From assembly GCF_014645515.1 (NCBI RefSeq), contig NZ_BMLW01000002.1, positions 124,001 through 188,000 of the forward strand: DNA of 64,000 bases, given 5' to 3'. Below are positions 45,706-54,867 of this stretch, in pieces. Below the pieces are notes generated by a model, which was not told the origin of the DNA, ran no database searches, and saw only the letters and a program-made list of their open reading frames with translations. The number at the start of each line of letters is the position of its first letter. Position 1 is the first letter of the stretch. A program made the position numbers and the translations under genes. This stretch comes from Oceanobacillus neutriphilus. GTDB taxonomy: Bacteria; Bacillota; Bacilli; Bacillales; Amphibacillaceae.

Positions 45706-47379
45706 TTAAAATAAGAAATATAATCCTCCAGCAAGAATCGCTGCACTAACAATACTTGTCAGCATCTGTTTCCCGCCAATGGACAAGGAAGTTTTCCAGC
45801 CCAATTCCCTGCCAATTGTAAATAACGTGACCATACATGCAGAAAGTGTAGATGCCAAATAAACAAGAATAAAAATCTGGCTGAGTGACATATCCATTAA
45901 TAAACCGCCCTGTCCTTCATTTAAAACAAGCAAGCCATCTTTCCTGATGAAAGAAAAAATCAATCCCGGGGCAGCCTCTGCTGGCAGAGAAAATAAATAT
46001 AATACCTGCATCGTAAGCCAGCTGAAAATGGATAATACATTAATTGCCTGAAGAATAGACGCAACCAGGCAGATAACTAAAAATATTGGCATCGCCTGCA
46101 GTAAAAATTGTTTGATTGATGCTGTTACCTTCCAGGCAAACGCCTGCCAATTTATTTTTTGAATATAAGGAAGCGGAGCAATACGGGTCAGTTCATTTGC
46201 CTCATCCCGGTTCCAAATTCTTGTGTGAATAGCTCCGACAATAAATAAGATGAATAAATAAGGAATAAATAAAAGTGGAGCATGGGCTGCATTAAAGATA
46301 GACAGCGTTGCTCCAATTTGATAACTGCAGGCAGAGCCGAATGCAATCAGCGAAACACAAGCTGTTCGGGTACAGCTGCTGCAGCTTCTGCTTTGAAACA
46401 CCGCAACAACATTACAGCCGAATCCTGTAATAACTGGAAGCAAATCTCTTCCCGTTAAACCAATTTTACGAAGCCATGGATCGAGTGCATTAGTTACATG
46501 CTCTTGTATGCCCGTTTCCTCTGTCAAGCTTGTCATAATACTAATCAGGAGAACAACAGGAAAAGCCCATAAAAACGAATAGGATCCTAAAGTAATTAAC
46601 CCGTAATCCCCTATAAATATATCAGCTAAAAAAGCAGGAGCCTGTCCCACCCAGGCAACAATTGGATCGAGCAGATACTGATCTGCAATCGGCTCCAGCC
46701 AGCTGACAAAAAGATAGGCGCCGAGTACAGGAAGTGCAAACATTGCCAGAATAAATAAACATGCAAGTAACGGTCCTGCTATTGGCAGACGAAATACCGG
46801 AATTAACTGGTTAACAGCATGTGGAGAAGCAGGGAGAAAGGAAAGAATACTCTTCGAAGCTCCCCAAACCTTTGCTTCCACAATACATGTAATGATTTCT
46901 TCCTGCATCCTTTCATTCAGCGCTCTTGCATTGACCCAGACAACAGGAACCTGCAATAATTCCCGCACCCGCTTTTGTTCAGGCTGGGTCGGGAGGTGTT
47001 TATCACTATGCGTTGCAATGATTGCGACCTTTCTCCCTTTCAAATCCAGTTCCTCATACAGCTCCATCAATTCTTCTTTCAAATTAGTTGCTTTCACTAC
47101 TAATAAAATCGTTTTCTCCTTTTGAAAATGATCTAAAGTAAGCTGTGTATTCTTACTGTCTATATCTAATTGAAGCCCAGGTAAATCCGTTAACTGGATA
47201 TGAGGATTTAATTTACAAAAGGCTTCTAAAGCAGTAGTTGTCGAACCTTTCACATTCCTTGCCAAGGCACTTTTTTCACCAGTTAATTCCCGAAACAGAC
47301 CGGATTTCCCGACCGATTCAAAGCCTATCAGCAATACTTCTGTTTCATTGCGAGAAGAAACTTCACTGTAATCTAGCAT
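45706..47379 (-). CDS. FeoB-like GTPase/membrane metal transporter, divergent
   Basis: The 557-residue protein combines an N-terminal small GTPase domain (GFESVGKS at 19-26, GSTTT switch, DLPG at 65-68) with a FeoB-type membrane core. GFGCNVVAVFQSRSC corresponds to FeoB's first gate motif. The core carries an extra CSSCTRTAC cysteine cluster. It is shorter than FeoB (about 660-770), and the guanine motif reads THSD instead of NKxD. It sits in a Zur-box operon, so zinc or another divalent cation is a more likely substrate than Fe2+ (inference). ATG 47379 overlaps the stop of the preceding gene. Confidence 0.78.
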   Translation of the reverse strand: MLDYSEVSSRNETEVLLIGFESVGKSGLFRELTGEKSALARNVKGSTTTALEAFCKLNPHIQLTDLPGLQLDIDSKNTQLTLDHFQKEKTILLVVKATNLKEELMELYEELDLKGRKVAIIATHSDKHLPTQPEQKRVRELLQVPVVWVNARALNERMQEEIITCIVEAKVWGASKSILSFLPASPHAVNQLIPVFRLPIAGPLLACLFILAMFALPVLGAYLFVSWLEPIADQYLLDPIVAWVGQAPAFLADIFIGDYGLITLGSYSFLWAFPVVLLISIMTSLTEETGIQEHVTNALDPWLRKIGLTGRDLLPVITGFGCNVVAVFQSRSCSSCTRTACVSLIAFGSACSYQIGATLSIFNAAHAPLLFIPYLFILFIVGAIHTRIWNRDEANELTRIAPLPYIQKINWQAFAWKVTASIKQFLLQAMPIFLVICLVASILQAINVLSIFSWLTMQVLYLFSLPAEAAPGLIFSFIRKDGLLVLNEGQGGLLMDMSLSQIFILVYLASTLSACMVTLFTIGRELGWKTSLSIGGKQMLTSIVSAAILAGGLYFLF

Positions 47380-48482
47380 TGGCACATTTCTCCGCATGTT
47401 GAAAGATCATCTAAATAAAAGTTTTCCTGCTTATACATATCTAAAACAGATAAATCTAAGTTCAAATTCCGGCCAATCGTTTCAGCTATGACTGCATAGC
47501 GCTGACGGAATTTATAAATATAACAGAAAATATGACTGCCGTGCCGCAATTCGGGACCAGCTAAAAACAAACCGGGTGTCGCAACCGTTTCATCCGTCTC
47601 ATTAACAAGCACTTCATCATGCTCTCCACGTGTGACTAAGTTTTCAATTAGAGTTGTACTCCCTTTAAAACCTGCTGCTAAGATAGGCTTTTCTGGTGTA
47701 AAAAATACTTTTCCATCTGCCGTATATACATCGTATCCGGAAGCATTTTCTGAAATCTCAGTTACTGCTGTATTGCCCACAACAGTTATTAACTCCGAAT
47801 TAATTAAAGGGCGCACCCGATTGTAAGTATAAACAGACAAGGCAATACTCGGATCACTGGTATCCTGCTCCCATGTGTTCGTCCTGGCGATAACAGTAGC
47901 CTTTTTACCTAACTTTCCTAATTGATAGGCTGCATCCATACCGCTTTCATACCCTCCGATAACAATAAAGTCATCTCCGTCCACTTCTTTCCAGGAGGAG
48001 ACCAGACTATTATGGGTCGCAAGGTCTGCACCAGGAAAAGGTCGCAGGTTGGGATATTGGTACTGCCCAGCTGCCCAGACGACATAACGGCTCTGATAAA
48101 GACCAGCTGATGTATCCAGCGAAAAAACAGAACCTTTTTTGTTTACCTGATTCACTTGAACACCTTTTTTAATCGGAATGGCGAAATGCTCTGCCAATAC
48201 ATTCAGATACTTTGCATAATCCGCTCCCGAAGGATGCTCCGAATCAAGCGTATAGGCTGGTGAAGTTTTCGGAACAATCGCATTCAAATCCGTTTGGCCA
48301 AACCCTTGTGCTGGAAAGGAAGGGGTAATAAATCGCATTTCCTCCGGCCAATGCAAAAAAGAAGCTCCGATATCTTCTTTTTCCAAAACCAGACAGGATG
48401 CATTCATTTGCTTCAGTATAGACGCGACGCCGATACCTGAAGGGCCAGCTCCCACAATAATGACATCGTATATTTTTTTCAT
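47373..48482 (-). CDS. NAD(P)/FAD-dependent oxidoreductase with Cys-rich tail
   Basis: The 369-residue flavoprotein has dinucleotide motifs IVGAGPSGIG (residues 9-18) and VIGGYESGMDAA near 172, of the CzcO/flavin-monooxygenase-like group. It ends with CGEMCQC, three cysteines in the last seven residues, which suggests metal binding or thiol exchange. It is the first gene of the Zur operon that continues with the FeoB-like and COG0523 genes. The ATG follows AAAGGAGG. Substrate unknown; reduction of a metal or metallophore is a guess. Confidence 0.75.
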   Translation of the reverse strand: MKKIYDVIIVGAGPSGIGVASILKQMNASCLVLEKEDIGASFLHWPEEMRFITPSFPAQGFGQTDLNAIVPKTSPAYTLDSEHPSGADYAKYLNVLAEHFAIPIKKGVQVNQVNKKGSVFSLDTSAGLYQSRYVVWAAGQYQYPNLRPFPGADLATHNSLVSSWKEVDGDDFIVIGGYESGMDAAYQLGKLGKKATVIARTNTWEQDTSDPSIALSVYTYNRVRPLINSELITVVGNTAVTEISENASGYDVYTADGKVFFTPEKPILAAGFKGSTTLIENLVTRGEHDEVLVNETDETVATPGLFLAGPELRHGSHIFCYIYKFRQRYAVIAETIGRNLNLDLSVLDMYKQENFYLDDLSTCGEMCQC

Positions 48483-48493
48483 TGTTGTCCTCC

Positions 48494-48518
48494 TTTAACC
48501 GTAATGATTACGGTTAAA
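48494..48518. promoter_or_regulatory. Zur box (25-bp perfect palindrome)
   Basis: TTTAACCGTAAT-G-ATTACGGTTAAA is perfectly symmetrical and contains the CGTAATNATTACG core of B. subtilis Zur sites. It lies directly upstream of the ribosome binding site of the FAD gene. Confidence 0.9.
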
Positions 48519-48528
48519 ATACAAAAAA

Positions 48529-49494
48529 TTAAGCAAGGCAATATTGAAAGCCTTTTTCCAATTCCTTCTGGTCAAGATGCTTTCCAATAAATACAACCTC
48601 ACTTTGCCTTTTTTCACCTTTTTTCCACACATCGCCCTCTGTACCAGCAAACAGCATATGCACTCCTTGAAATACAACTTTTTTATCAAGCTGTTTAATG
48701 GAAAGTACACCCTTGTATCGGTATAGGCTTTCTCCTTTTATACGGACCAAATAGGCAAACCATTTATTCACTTTATCTAAATCAAGCGGGCGGTCTTCCT
48801 GGAATACAAATGATGTCACTTGGTGATTGTGATGATGGTGATGTGTTTCTGTTAACAGACTGGGATCAATGTTTAATGCGTGATCTAAATCAAAGGATTT
48901 TTTTCCTACTAAATCTTCCGTTTCTACATTTCCAAAAGTAGTATGAAACTGCTTTGCATTGGGGTTCATATGCAAAAGCTGCTGATCAAGCTCTCTTTTT
49001 TCATCTTCTGAAATCAGGTCTGTCTTATTTACCAGCAAAACATCAGCAAAAGCAATCTGCTGTGCCGGCTCTTCTTCCAGCAGATGCTGCCCGATATGCT
49101 TGGCGTCTACCATTGTAATTACACTGTCAATTTCAAAGGCATCTGCAGTCTGCTCATCCATTAGAAAGGTTTGAATAACCGGAGCAGGATTAGCCATGCC
49201 TGTTGTCTCAATAACAACACGATCCAGCTTTTCTTCCTGTTTCATTAGATTATCTAATAAATTAATCAAATCGCCCCGCACATTACAGCAAATACAGCCA
49301 CTGTTTATTTCAATAATTTCTTCTTTTGTTGATACTACTAAATGACTATCAATCGAGGTATCTCCAAATTCATTAATAATAACGGCAACCTTTTGATCAG
49401 AAAGGTCATGTAATAGCTTATTTAACAATGTTGTTTTACCAGCGCCCAGAAAACCGGTTAAGATGGTTACTGGAATAGGTGTCTGTTGTGACAA
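48529..49494 (-). CDS. COG0523 GTPase metallochaperone, YjiA/CobW-like with His-rich linker
   Basis: The 321-residue protein has [11 protein letters not shown] near residue 14, GCICCNVRGD near 67, ETTGMANPAPV near 97 and VNKTDL near 155. A THHHHHNHQ stretch near residue 220 probably holds metal. It is shorter than the two YciC-like paralogues and forms a separate subgroup. The start is TTG after AAGGAGG. It lies 162 bp downstream of the zinc-free S14 gene and may be co-transcribed with it from the Zur-controlled promoter. Confidence 0.9.
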   Translation of the reverse strand: MSQQTPIPVTILTGFLGAGKTTLLNKLLHDLSDQKVAVIINEFGDTSIDSHLVVSTKEEIIEINSGCICCNVRGDLINLLDNLMKQEEKLDRVVIETTGMANPAPVIQTFLMDEQTADAFEIDSVITMVDAKHIGQHLLEEEPAQQIAFADVLLVNKTDLISEDEKRELDQQLLHMNPNAKQFHTTFGNVETEDLVGKKSFDLDHALNIDPSLLTETHHHHHNHQVTSFVFQEDRPLDLDKVNKWFAYLVRIKGESLYRYKGVLSIKQLDKKVVFQGVHMLFAGTEGDVWKKGEKRQSEVVFIGKHLDQKELEKGFQYCLA

Positions 49495-49656
49495 TACTTT
49501 TCCTCCTTACGCATCACATCATATGTACATGAAAGAAAATGTATTTTATCATCAATCATTGATGAAAGTTTCATTTTCCTTCATGCCTTTTATGGTCTAA
49601 TATCGTAAAAATAATGTGATGACATTAATGATAACTTCCTGTTTTCACAATGCCTC

Positions 49657-49926
49657 TTACCAGCTTGCTTTTTTCACGCCGGGTACTTGCCCTTTATGCG
49701 CAAACTCTCTAAAAGCAATACGGGACATGCCGAATTTACGCATATAACCGCGCGGTCTGCCTGTTACCTCACAACGGCTTTTCAAACGGGTCGGAGAAGA
49801 ATCCCGGGGCAGCTTACGTAGTGCTTCATAATCCCCTTTTTCTTTTAATTCTCTTCTAATTTCCGCATATTGTTCAACCATTTTCTGGCGTTTTTTCTCT
49901 TTTGCAATTTTAGACTTTTTAGCCAT
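49657..49926 (-). CDS. rpsN2: ribosomal protein S14, zinc-independent (C-) form
   Basis: The 89-residue S14 lacks the CXXC-X-CXXC zinc ribbon of the main Bacilli S14, having only one Cys. The C-terminal RNA-binding end ([24 protein letters not shown]) is conserved. In B. subtilis the equivalent YhzA (RpsNB) replaces the zinc form when zinc is short, and is repressed by Zur. The same control is clear here. Confidence 0.95.
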   Translation of the reverse strand: MAKKSKIAKEKKRQKMVEQYAEIRRELKEKGDYEALRKLPRDSSPTRLKSRCEVTGRPRGYMRKFGMSRIAFREFAHKGQVPGVKKASW

Positions 49927-49981
49927 TTTAAACTTACTCCTTTCAATGTTAACAAATTATTTTATTTCTCAACAATTCAAA

Positions 49982-49996
49982 TCGTAATGATTACGA
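49982..49996. promoter_or_regulatory. Zur box upstream of rpsN2
   Basis: TCGTAAT-G-ATTACGA, a perfect 15-bp palindrome, lies at the transcription start region just after the -10 box. Confidence 0.92.
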
Positions 49997-50005
49997 ATAA
50001 AATTC

Positions 50006-50034
50006 ATTATAAACTATTTTACCATCCGTGTAAA
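50006..50034 (-). promoter_or_regulatory. promoter of rpsN2
   Basis: TTTACA (50029-50034), 17 bp, TATAAT (50006-50011) on the minus strand. Confidence 0.8.
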
Positions 50035-50370
50035 CTGTAATTATTATGATTTACATTTTAATTACTACTGCTTTGATTTTCGTTGAGAAATCTGAAATGA
50101 TTAAAAATAGGATTAGACAAAAGGTTTCATTATAATAGAGATACAGTAGATGCTCTCGAAATTATCAAGCCAGTATATAATTTCAAAAACATTGAAGAGC
50201 CATTTTGGTTGAAAAATATAATAAAGAAAGAAAGAAAGAAATATTATATACTCAACTTTCACACCTAAGAATAAGCAACTATACCTTATTATTCCAGGAT
50301 GGACATGTTCTACATTATCCTGCTTGCATGTTGTTAAATCCTCTTACTAATGGAATGGAAATTGTGTATA

Positions 50371-50516
50371 GCTCCGCTCCGCCCCCCCACTCCGCTTTCC
50401 ATGGGGACGGCTTCAGCTAACTTGAAAAGAAAACCGCTTTTCAAGTGGATCTTCAGCTCGTCCTGTTCCCATAGGAGCCTTCGTGGTTGGTCTGCGCTCA
50501 GTTAGGCTTCTACAGC
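50371..50516. repeat. extra repeat block inside element copy 2
   Basis: Compared with copy 1, this block interrupts the sequence between TGTATAGC and AATGAAA. It contains the hairpin CTTGAAAAG-N5-CGCTTTTCAAG and GC-rich palindromic arms (CCATGGGGACGG and CCTGTTCCCATAGG). Confidence 0.6.
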
Positions 50517-50763
50517 TAATGAAAGGAATCATAGCCTGATGGAGTTGGATGAAATCATTGCTTTTGCTTGATGGAAAGATTATTTCAGCACTTCAAATGG
50601 TTGAATTGGCAATTTAAATGATGACCCAGCATGGATAGTAAATATCCGGAATTGTTTTCATGAATAGAGAGTAATCATAAAAGAATATTTTATCGTGAAT
50701 CAGGAAAAATGTTTTATCTGATCTACTTTCTATTTAGTCAGCTGGTATAGAGCACTCCTTCTA

Positions 50764-50892
50764 GCGGAGGCGGACCGTTTTGACTCCTGAGGGATTAGCA
50801 TCATCTGAAGATCCACTTTTGCCAAGTGCTCTTCTTGGCAAAAGTTAGCTGAAGAGCATGCCCCTAGGAAAGCAAAACGGTCCGACGCAGCG
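50764..50892. repeat. nested hairpin inside element copy 2
   Basis: GACCGTTTTG/CAAAACGGTC and TTTTGCCAAG/CTTGGCAAAA are almost identical to copy 1 and better conserved than the rest of the element. Confidence 0.7.
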
Positions 50893-51063
50893 GTGGCCTT
50901 ACATGGTACCTTCTTTCTGGATAGAGTTTATGCTTTGTCAAGAGATAGATGGAGGAACAATCAACACCTGTCTCTATGATAGGCAAGTTATTTTTTAAGG
51001 TGCGAAAGTTGAGTTATATATTACCAGCCGAGAATTGAAAATCAATTAAAATCATTGATAAAG

Positions 51064-51089
51064 CACCCAACCATAAAAATGATTGGGTG
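51064..51089 (-). terminator. terminator after the cobN-like gene
   Basis: CACCCAA and TTGGGTG arms with a 12-nt loop; only a short T-run follows, so strength is moderate. Confidence 0.6.
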
Positions 51090-51122
51090 TTATTTTATTC
51101 CTTTGAATAGCTTCGTCAAACC

Positions 51123-54100
51123 TTATTCCATTGAAGCTTCTGCCTCCAAAAATGCATCCCTTAAAGCTTGCCATTGTGACTCAGAAGGCTTCCAATACCC
51201 CCGCTCTGACACTTCAACTAAGGTGCCTAGCAAGTCATGATAGGCATGCGGATTTGCCTGACGGATTTTTTCCTGTAATGCTTTATCCTCTACATACGTA
51301 TCATGCACATGGGAGAATACCCAATTCTCTACCTTGTTTGTGGTCGCAGCCAGACCCAATAAATTCTCTGTGTGCTTTGCCATCTGCTGTACACCATGAT
51401 AAGGATGCTCCAGCAAGCCTTCTATCCATTTCGGATTGGTCAGCCTTGTTCTGACTCCCCGATTAATCGCATGCTTTACGTCTTCTGTATGAGGCGTTTG
51501 CTGCGTTGTATCGGTTATATAAATATCAACACGTTCACCTTTTGCTTTTTCAATCGATTTCGCCAATCCACCAAAGAAATTATAGTAATCATCGATATCC
51601 GTAATTTCATATTCATGACTGGCCCGCAGCTGGGAAACGATATCGGTTGCTTCCATGTGGAGATCATATAAATCAGGAAAGCTTTCTCCTCTTCTTAATT
51701 TACTATAGACATGCTGGGCATGATGCTTGTACATCTCACCAAGCTCTTCTTCATCTGTCCAGCTGCCATCCTCAATCATATGATTAATACCGGTTCCATA
51801 CTCACCGGAAGCCGGTCCAAATATCCGTGATGCGGCTAAATCAAAAGCATCCTTTTTCTCATAGCCTTCACTTAACAGCTGTTCCTGTACCTTTAATGTA
51901 AAAGCCTTAAAATAATTATCTTTTTCCAGTTCATCTGCACGTGCCAGCTTTTCAAATAAATCATTCAAAGCATCAATAACATTCGGAAATAAATCCCGGA
52001 ATACTCCGGACATACTGATGGCAACATTCATTCTCGGTCTCCCCAGCTCAGAAATGGGAATAAGTTCAAATGATGTACTTGCTGCTTGTGAATGCTTCAC
52101 TGCTTTTGCTCCGACATATTCTAAAATTTGTCCAATTGTCTCCCCCTGCGTTCGCGATATTTCAATACCCCAGAGCACACAGGCCACGGTATGTGGAATT
52201 TCCCCGTTAGCTTCCTGGTATTGCGCAATGGTTGCTTTGGCAATTTCAGCACCTCTTACAACCGCTGAAGGGCTTGGTACAGATCTCGGATCAAATTGAT
52301 ACAAATTAGTCCCCGTCGGCAAAGATTCTGGATTTCTATAGATATCACCTGCCAATTTTGCAGGCAGATAGCCTCCATTTAACGCTTTTATAATAGAGGA
52401 TAGCTCCTCTGTATTTCTGACCCTGTGATAAATACTTTCCCCATACGCCAAAATATCAGCAAATGCTGCTGCAAGAGCATTTCCCTGCACATCAGGTAAA
52501 TGCCTGGATTCTATATAATCCTTTAATAAAACAGCTGCTTCTTTTTCCAGTTCTGCTTCATCATCCATCAATGCCGGTCTTAATTGAGATATCAGCTGTT
52601 TCAATGTGCTGCCCTTATGCTCTCTGCGCAGCGTATATACTGTATGAAGAATTGCGTCTTCGTGCTTCAATCCTTCTCCGATAATATGCAAGCCATATGG
52701 AATTAAAGCATACTGCATCCTTTGCAGCTCCTGCTCTATATCCTCCAATTGCTGTTTGGAAAATCCATTTTTATCTGCTATTCCCTGGATTTCCTTCCAT
52801 ATTTCTTCACAGCGCATGGGATCAAGCTGTTCCGCTTCCCGGTATTCATGAATCAGATGCTCAATTTCTTCATAATCACCATAGAGCCCTCCATCTCTGA
52901 ATGGAGGTGCCTGATAACTGCTCAGCACTGCATGTGTCCGGCGCTTGGCAAGCATTGCCTCAGAAGGATTGCCGATATAATAAAAATAAAAATGCGGCAG
53001 TGACTGTACCAGTTGATCCGGATAACATCCAGAGGACATGCCATTCTCTTTTCCAGGCAAATATTCCAGTGTCCCATGCGTGCCAATATGTACAATCGCA
53101 TCGGAATGAAACTCCTTCTCCAGCCATGTATAAAAAGCCTGGTATTGATAATGCGGCGGCACGGACTGATCATGATAATCTGCTGATGAATCCTGATCTG
53201 CCCCGCCTCTGCTTGGCTGTAATCCAATGAAAACATTACCGTTGATAAACCCTGGTATGAAAAAATCTTCGTCATTCGTCATTATTTCGCCCGGGTATGC
53301 TCCCCAAGTGCTCTTCATCCGTTCCCAATCTTGATTATTGCTCCAATCTTCTTTTGCCTTTAAAACTGGATAACGTAATCTCTGATCTGCATCTTTATCT
53401 ACTCCCCAGCTTGTTTCATTAAACAGCTGACACTGCCGAAACCTCTTCTCGAGTTCTTCACCAGTCATTCGTTCCACCTGGTATCCTTCGTCAGCCAGTT
53501 TGTTTAATAAAGCCGAAATAGAACTGAATGTATCTAAAAAAGAACCGCCAAACAGGTTTCCTTCCCCAGGCGGATAATTATACCCGATCAAAGCAACCCG
53601 CTTCTGACTGTTCTTTGTTTTACGCAACTGCAGCCAGCGCCCGATACGATTCATGAAATAATCGACACGCTCCTCCATAAGAACAAGTTCTTTTTTCTCA
53701 AATTGGTAGTTTTCATCGAAGCCTGCTGATTGGATAGCTGCAATGGGATAAGTCTCAACTGCACCATCCAACTCCGGCAAAACAATGTTCACCATCGCTT
53801 CGACAGGCGAAAGCCCTTTTGCTTCCTCCCATTCCGCTAATGTCGTACGTGTCAGAAAGAATGGATGAAGCATAGGAATATCCAGCTTCTTCAGCCAGTC
53901 CGTTACATCCTCTCTGTCTCCTCCCCTTGGTCCTGAACCAAGACGGAAACCGATAAAATTCACAATCAGCTGTATGTCATCCAGTATTCCGGTAAATAAT
54001 CGTTCCAGATTCTCCAAATCGATCTTCATAATACTTGTTAAGCCGACGGGAATAACCGTAGCTACAGGTCTTAAACGTTCCATAAGCTCTGCAATGACAT

Positions 54101-54788
54101 CTGCAGATTTTACTCTGGCTTGAGATGCAATGTAGAAAAAAACAATCTTCGGCTTTGTGGCATCCTGTTTAGAATCCTGCAGGAATGCCTCTGCACTGCT
54201 GTAATACTCGCCTGTTCCCGGATCGATGATCCCTGTCTTTTCTGCATAGCTGGGGGCCTTCGCTTCAGGTACATCTGTATCACCATAAAGATTGGCCGTA
54301 AAATAGATGAGCTCCTTCCAATTTGCACTACCGGATGCATGCCAATAGCTTTTTATCTGCTCATAATTTTCTATCGCCTGCTCCTTTAATTCACGCTCTA
54401 GCTGATTCAACTCCTTCGATGGTTCAAACAAAGTCAGCTCTCCCGATTGTGGTTTAACCTGAATATCCTGTCCTCGTAATGCGCCAAATCGAATGATTTT
54501 CTCCCACTTCGATCCATTCATCATCAAAGTTATTTGATCACATTCGGAAGCTTCACATATTTCTGCCATTTTCATGACCACTTCATTTTCAACTCCGTGT
54601 GGATCATAGATAAATAGATTGGCAGACTGGCAGGCACGTTCAAATCTTGTCCATTGTTCTGCACTTAACGGTTCCTCGGTTAAAAATAAAGAAAGTCTTA
54701 TCTCTGGATAAGCTTCCTTTACCTTCTCATGGGCTTTTGCTGCATCGGCCAGTGTACCGGATGAGGCAGTTGCAAAAATAATATGCAC
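51123..54788 (-). CDS. cobN: CobN/ChlH-type chelatase large subunit
   Basis: This 1221-residue protein belongs to the CobN/magnesium-chelatase H family, the subunit that binds the tetrapyrrole and inserts metal. The hallmark HIGTHGTLEYLPGKE lies near residues 565-580, with GSGPRGGDRED near 282 and NYPPGEGN near 404. The length is normal for CobN. It is the last gene of an operon beginning with a siderophore-type importer and including ChlI- and ChlD-like AAA subunits. No cobalamin synthesis gene lies in the window and the operon has a Zur box. Cobalt insertion is therefore not the obvious role. The start is GTG after GGGGAG. Confidence 0.85.
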   Translation of the reverse strand: MHIIFATASSGTLADAAKAHEKVKEAYPEIRLSLFLTEEPLSAEQWTRFERACQSANLFIYDPHGVENEVVMKMAEICEASECDQITLMMNGSKWEKIIRFGALRGQDIQVKPQSGELTLFEPSKELNQLERELKEQAIENYEQIKSYWHASGSANWKELIYFTANLYGDTDVPEAKAPSYAEKTGIIDPGTGEYYSSAEAFLQDSKQDATKPKIVFFYIASQARVKSADVIAELMERLRPVATVIPVGLTSIMKIDLENLERLFTGILDDIQLIVNFIGFRLGSGPRGGDREDVTDWLKKLDIPMLHPFFLTRTTLAEWEEAKGLSPVEAMVNIVLPELDGAVETYPIAAIQSAGFDENYQFEKKELVLMEERVDYFMNRIGRWLQLRKTKNSQKRVALIGYNYPPGEGNLFGGSFLDTFSSISALLNKLADEGYQVERMTGEELEKRFRQCQLFNETSWGVDKDADQRLRYPVLKAKEDWSNNQDWERMKSTWGAYPGEIMTNDEDFFIPGFINGNVFIGLQPSRGGADQDSSADYHDQSVPPHYQYQAFYTWLEKEFHSDAIVHIGTHGTLEYLPGKENGMSSGCYPDQLVQSLPHFYFYYIGNPSEAMLAKRRTHAVLSSYQAPPFRDGGLYGDYEEIEHLIHEYREAEQLDPMRCEEIWKEIQGIADKNGFSKQQLEDIEQELQRMQYALIPYGLHIIGEGLKHEDAILHTVYTLRREHKGSTLKQLISQLRPALMDDEAELEKEAAVLLKDYIESRHLPDVQGNALAAAFADILAYGESIYHRVRNTEELSSIIKALNGGYLPAKLAGDIYRNPESLPTGTNLYQFDPRSVPSPSAVVRGAEIAKATIAQYQEANGEIPHTVACVLWGIEISRTQGETIGQILEYVGAKAVKHSQAASTSFELIPISELGRPRMNVAISMSGVFRDLFPNVIDALNDLFEKLARADELEKDNYFKAFTLKVQEQLLSEGYEKKDAFDLAASRIFGPASGEYGTGINHMIEDGSWTDEEELGEMYKHHAQHVYSKLRRGESFPDLYDLHMEATDIVSQLRASHEYEITDIDDYYNFFGGLAKSIEKAKGERVDIYITDTTQQTPHTEDVKHAINRGVRTRLTNPKWIEGLLEHPYHGVQQMAKHTENLLGLAATTNKVENWVFSHVHDTYVEDKALQEKIRQANPHAYHDLLGTLVEVSERGYWKPSESQWQALRDAFLEAEASME

Positions 54789-54867
54789 GGATTTTTTTCT
54801 CCCCTTCCTTTATTTTCGTAAAATTTTGTCGCGGTTCTATTCAGCGAAGGATGAAAAGAGCTTTGCT

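Larger units (their letters stand above)
50251..51013. mobile_element. non-autonomous transposable element, copy 2 (763 bp)
   Basis: The ends are CTCAACTTTCACACCTAAGA and the inverted GGTGCGAAAGTTGAG, flanked by a perfect 7-bp target duplication TTATATA (50244-50250 and 51014-51020). It is homologous to copy 1 over its length but carries an extra block of about 146 bp near 50371-50516. It has no transposase. It lies downstream of cobN and upstream of the rpsN2 promoter. Confidence 0.85.

Noticed and set aside
52922-53275. 117-codon frame inside cobN on the same strand
   Set aside because: Alternative-frame shadow within a conserved chelatase gene.
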